Origin: an uncultured bacterium
GTDB taxonomy: Bacteria > Planctomycetota > UBA1135 > UBA2386
Reading direction: 5' to 3'
DNA: 6,879 nucleotides
Assembly (NCBI GenBank): GCA_938003515.1
Contig: CALKYL010000132.1
Span: 1-6,879 of the forward strand
The translations under genes and the position numbers were made by a program. The notes beneath the pieces were generated by a model that was not told where the DNA came from, did no database searches, and worked only from the letters and a program-made list of their open reading frames with translations. Positions 5,598 through 6,879 of the stretch are shown piece by piece. How positions within the stretch are numbered: position 1 is the first letter of the stretch; each line of letters opens with the position of its first letter.

Positions 5598-6437
5598 CTA
5601 GACCAGATCGCGCCGCCGGAACCACCACAGGCTCGACGTCCACGCCGCGGCGCCGAGCAGGAGCGGCCACGCGATGCCGAGCCACAGGAGCCCGGTCGCG
5701 CCGACCCGGTTGGCGAGGAAGAAGCCGACCGGACCGAACGTCGACAGCTCGGGCTGCGCGGCCGACAGCAGCGCCAGGCGCGCGCACTGCACCGGGTTGA
5801 GCCCGGCGAGCGCGAACACCGCGGACGGCGGCAGGTCCCACTGCAGCATCACGCCGACCAGGCCGAAGTCGATCAGCGCGACGCCCGCCGCCCAGATCAG
5901 GATGCTCAGCATCAGCGCCTTCGCCTGGTTGCGCACGGCTACCGAGACCGCGAGCCCCAGCGCGACGAAGCACAACAGGAGCGCCGTCGACACGGCGACC
6001 CCGCGCAGCAGGAAGCCCCACGGCACCGTCTGGCCGAACGCCAGTGAGCCGAACACGGCCATCGCCGGCATCGCCACGCACAGCGGCACGACCAGCGCGG
6101 CGACGCGGACCAGGCTCGTGCCGACGAAGTATCCGGTGCGGCTGACCGGGTTGCTCAGCAGCAGCTCGAGCGAGCCGTCGTCGCGCGCCGCGTTGACGAC
6201 CTGGCCGGTCGCGGACAGCGCGAGCAGCGGCAGCAGGAACAGCAGCGCGTGGCTCCACGACATCAGGGCGCGACCCATGCCGGTGAAGCCGACGACGCCG
6301 GACTCGCGCAGCCCGACGAGCACGAACATCGCGGCGAGGAAGGCGTGAACGCCGAGACAGAACACCAGCCAGCGCGAGCGCAGCACCTCGGCGAGGTCGA
6401 GCCGCGCGACGACGGCGATCTCCGCGCGCATCGACAT
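5598..6437 (-). CDS. NosY-like ABC-2 transporter permease
   Basis: A 279-residue polytopic membrane protein resembling NosY, the permease of the NosFY(D) ABC transporter needed to mature the copper centres of nitrous oxide reductase. Helices are visible at about 23-43, 62-80, 105-130, 143-166, 172-199 and 250-272, the six expected for ABC-2 permeases. The cytoplasmic coupling region reads ARDDGSLELLLSNPVSRTGYF (84-104 without its last residues is the family hallmark: acidic-x-G-x-LELLL-S-x-P-x-S-R). LNPVQCARL (213-221) corresponds to the LNPxxxxR segment of NosY proteins. The ATG at 6437 is chosen over earlier in-frame starts because AGGAGG lies 6 nt upstream and it overlaps the NosL stop as TGATG; upstream codons are only the antisense-frame shadow of nosL. 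The partner ATPase (NosF) is not in the window. Another copper- or lipoprotein-related ABC-2 exporter remains possible. Confidence 0.88.
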   Translation of the reverse strand: MSMRAEIAVVARLDLAEVLRSRWLVFCLGVHAFLAAMFVLVGLRESGVVGFTGMGRALMSWSHALLFLLPLLALSATGQVVNAARDDGSLELLLSNPVSRTGYFVGTSLVRVAALVVPLCVAMPAMAVFGSLAFGQTVPWGFLLRGVAVSTALLLCFVALGLAVSVAVRNQAKALMLSILIWAAGVALIDFGLVGVMLQWDLPPSAVFALAGLNPVQCARLALLSAAQPELSTFGPVGFFLANRVGATGLLWLGIAWPLLLGAAAWTSSLWWFRRRDLV

Positions 6438-6871
6438 CAGCGACCTCCTTCGGCGACGCTGTCGAGGCAGCGCCGGCGCGCGGCGTCGAACACGATCGCG
6501 CCGGGCGTGCCGGCATCGACGGCGGCGAGGCCGAAGCCCATCGGCGTCGGGCTCGCGGCGGCAAACGCGACGTGGTCGGCGGCGACCCAGCGCGCTTCGT
6601 CGCGATGGCGGAACCAGATCGCGTGCACGTCGGGCCGCTCGTGTTCGACGAACAGGAACAGGCAGCCCGGGTCGTCGAATGCGAGCGTGCGGCCGTCGCG
6701 CGTCGTCAGCTGGGCCGCGAACGGCGGCTCGCCGACGTGCATGCCGCACGCCGCGCACGCCGTCTTGTCCCAGACCAGGTCGACGGGGCCGTCGGGAAGC
6801 CTAGTCGACGCGACCACCGAACACGTGACGGCGCTGCCGACGACAGCGAGAACCGCAACGAGCAGCAGCAT
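6437..6871 (-). CDS. nosL: NosL-like copper-chaperone lipoprotein, N-terminus possibly incomplete
   Basis: A 144-residue NosL-family protein, a periplasmic Cu(I) carrier that serves N2O reductase maturation. Diagnostic segments are CAACGMHVGEPPFAAQ (39-54; the C-x-x-C-G-M metal motif), AFDDPGCLFLF (64-74) and PTPMGFGLAAV (108-118). The first 16 residues are a bare hydrophobic stretch ending in AVTC (14-17), a poor but possible lipobox with Cys17 lipidated. No basic n-region precedes it and no ribosome site lies in the 8 nt before ATG 6871. The frame is open to the window edge, so the true start may lie further upstream. An extra cysteine, Cys135, is near the C-terminus. The stop overlaps the permease ATG by one base (TGATG). 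The symbol reflects family; whether it serves a NosZ or another copper enzyme is unknown. Confidence 0.9.
   Translation of the reverse strand: MLLLVAVLAVVGSAVTCSVVASTRLPDGPVDLVWDKTACAACGMHVGEPPFAAQLTTRDGRTLAFDDPGCLFLFVEHERPDVHAIWFRHRDEARWVAADHVAFAAASPTPMGFGLAAVDAGTPGAIVFDAARRRCLDSVAEGGR
6444..6449 (-). promoter_or_regulatory. Strong ribosome binding site of the permease gene
   Basis: AGGAGG on the minus strand sits 6 nt before ATG 6437, within the last codons of the NosL-like gene (Gly-Gly-Arg). It is the best Shine-Dalgarno sequence in the window and fixes the permease start. Together with the TGATG overlap it indicates translational coupling. Confidence 0.85.
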
Positions 6872-6879
6872 AGACAGAA

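Noticed and set aside
4756..6564. 602-codon minus-strand frame spanning the end of maf, the membrane protein and the permease
   Set aside because: It crosses three genes that have recognisable family or membrane features in other frames, and its product is Arg/Ala/Pro low-complexity sequence.
6438..6758. N-terminal extension of the permease to 6758
   Set aside because: The extra 107 residues are Arg-rich sequence antiphase to the NosL-like gene; the TGATG overlap and AGGAGG mark the true start at 6437.

Overview
The window is high-GC DNA (about 70% by eye) with tightly packed genes on both strands. Codon third positions are so G/C-rich that long open frames appear opposite almost every gene. 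It looks like ordinary chromosome of a Gram-negative-type bacterium, because it encodes periplasmic c-type haem and NosL lipoproteins and a YceF-type Maf protein. An uncultured Myxococcota, deltaproteobacterial or similar lineage would fit, but no marker gene fixes the taxon. I see no rRNA, tRNA, CRISPR array, transposase or phage gene.

Left part (about 1-4031, all minus strand): reading 5'->3' on the minus strand, the order is a di-haem cytochrome c peroxidase/MauG-family lipoprotein (2853-4031), an enoyl-CoA hydratase/isomerase (2006-2785) and an NDP-forming acyl-CoA synthetase with fused alpha and beta modules (7-2049). The last two genes overlap by 44 nt and look translationally coupled: one activates an acid to its CoA thioester, the other hydrates (or isomerises) an enoyl-CoA. 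The synthetase stops early, inside its ATP-grasp domain. The peroxidase gene is separated from the pair by two GC-rich inverted repeats and is probably a functional outsider.

Centre (4032-4885): a 278-bp divergent intergenic region carries a 10+1+10 bp inverted repeat. It is followed on the plus strand by a maf/yceF-type nucleotide pyrophosphatase with a clear GGAG ribosome binding site.

Right part (4896-6871, minus strand): a compact cassette related to nitrous-oxide-reductase maturation. The order is NosL-like copper lipoprotein, NosY-like ABC-2 permease (TGATG stop/start overlap, strong AGGAGG), then a four-helix membrane protein with conserved-looking periplasmic loops rich in Met and His. 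The ABC ATPase (NosF), NosD and any NosZ are not in the window and would be expected beyond the right edge. The four-helix protein is the best candidate here for an under-described component; I propose a role in copper delivery or N2O reductase maturation, possibly as a NosB-type accessory protein, as inference only. The cassette ends 10 bp from the end of the convergent maf gene.
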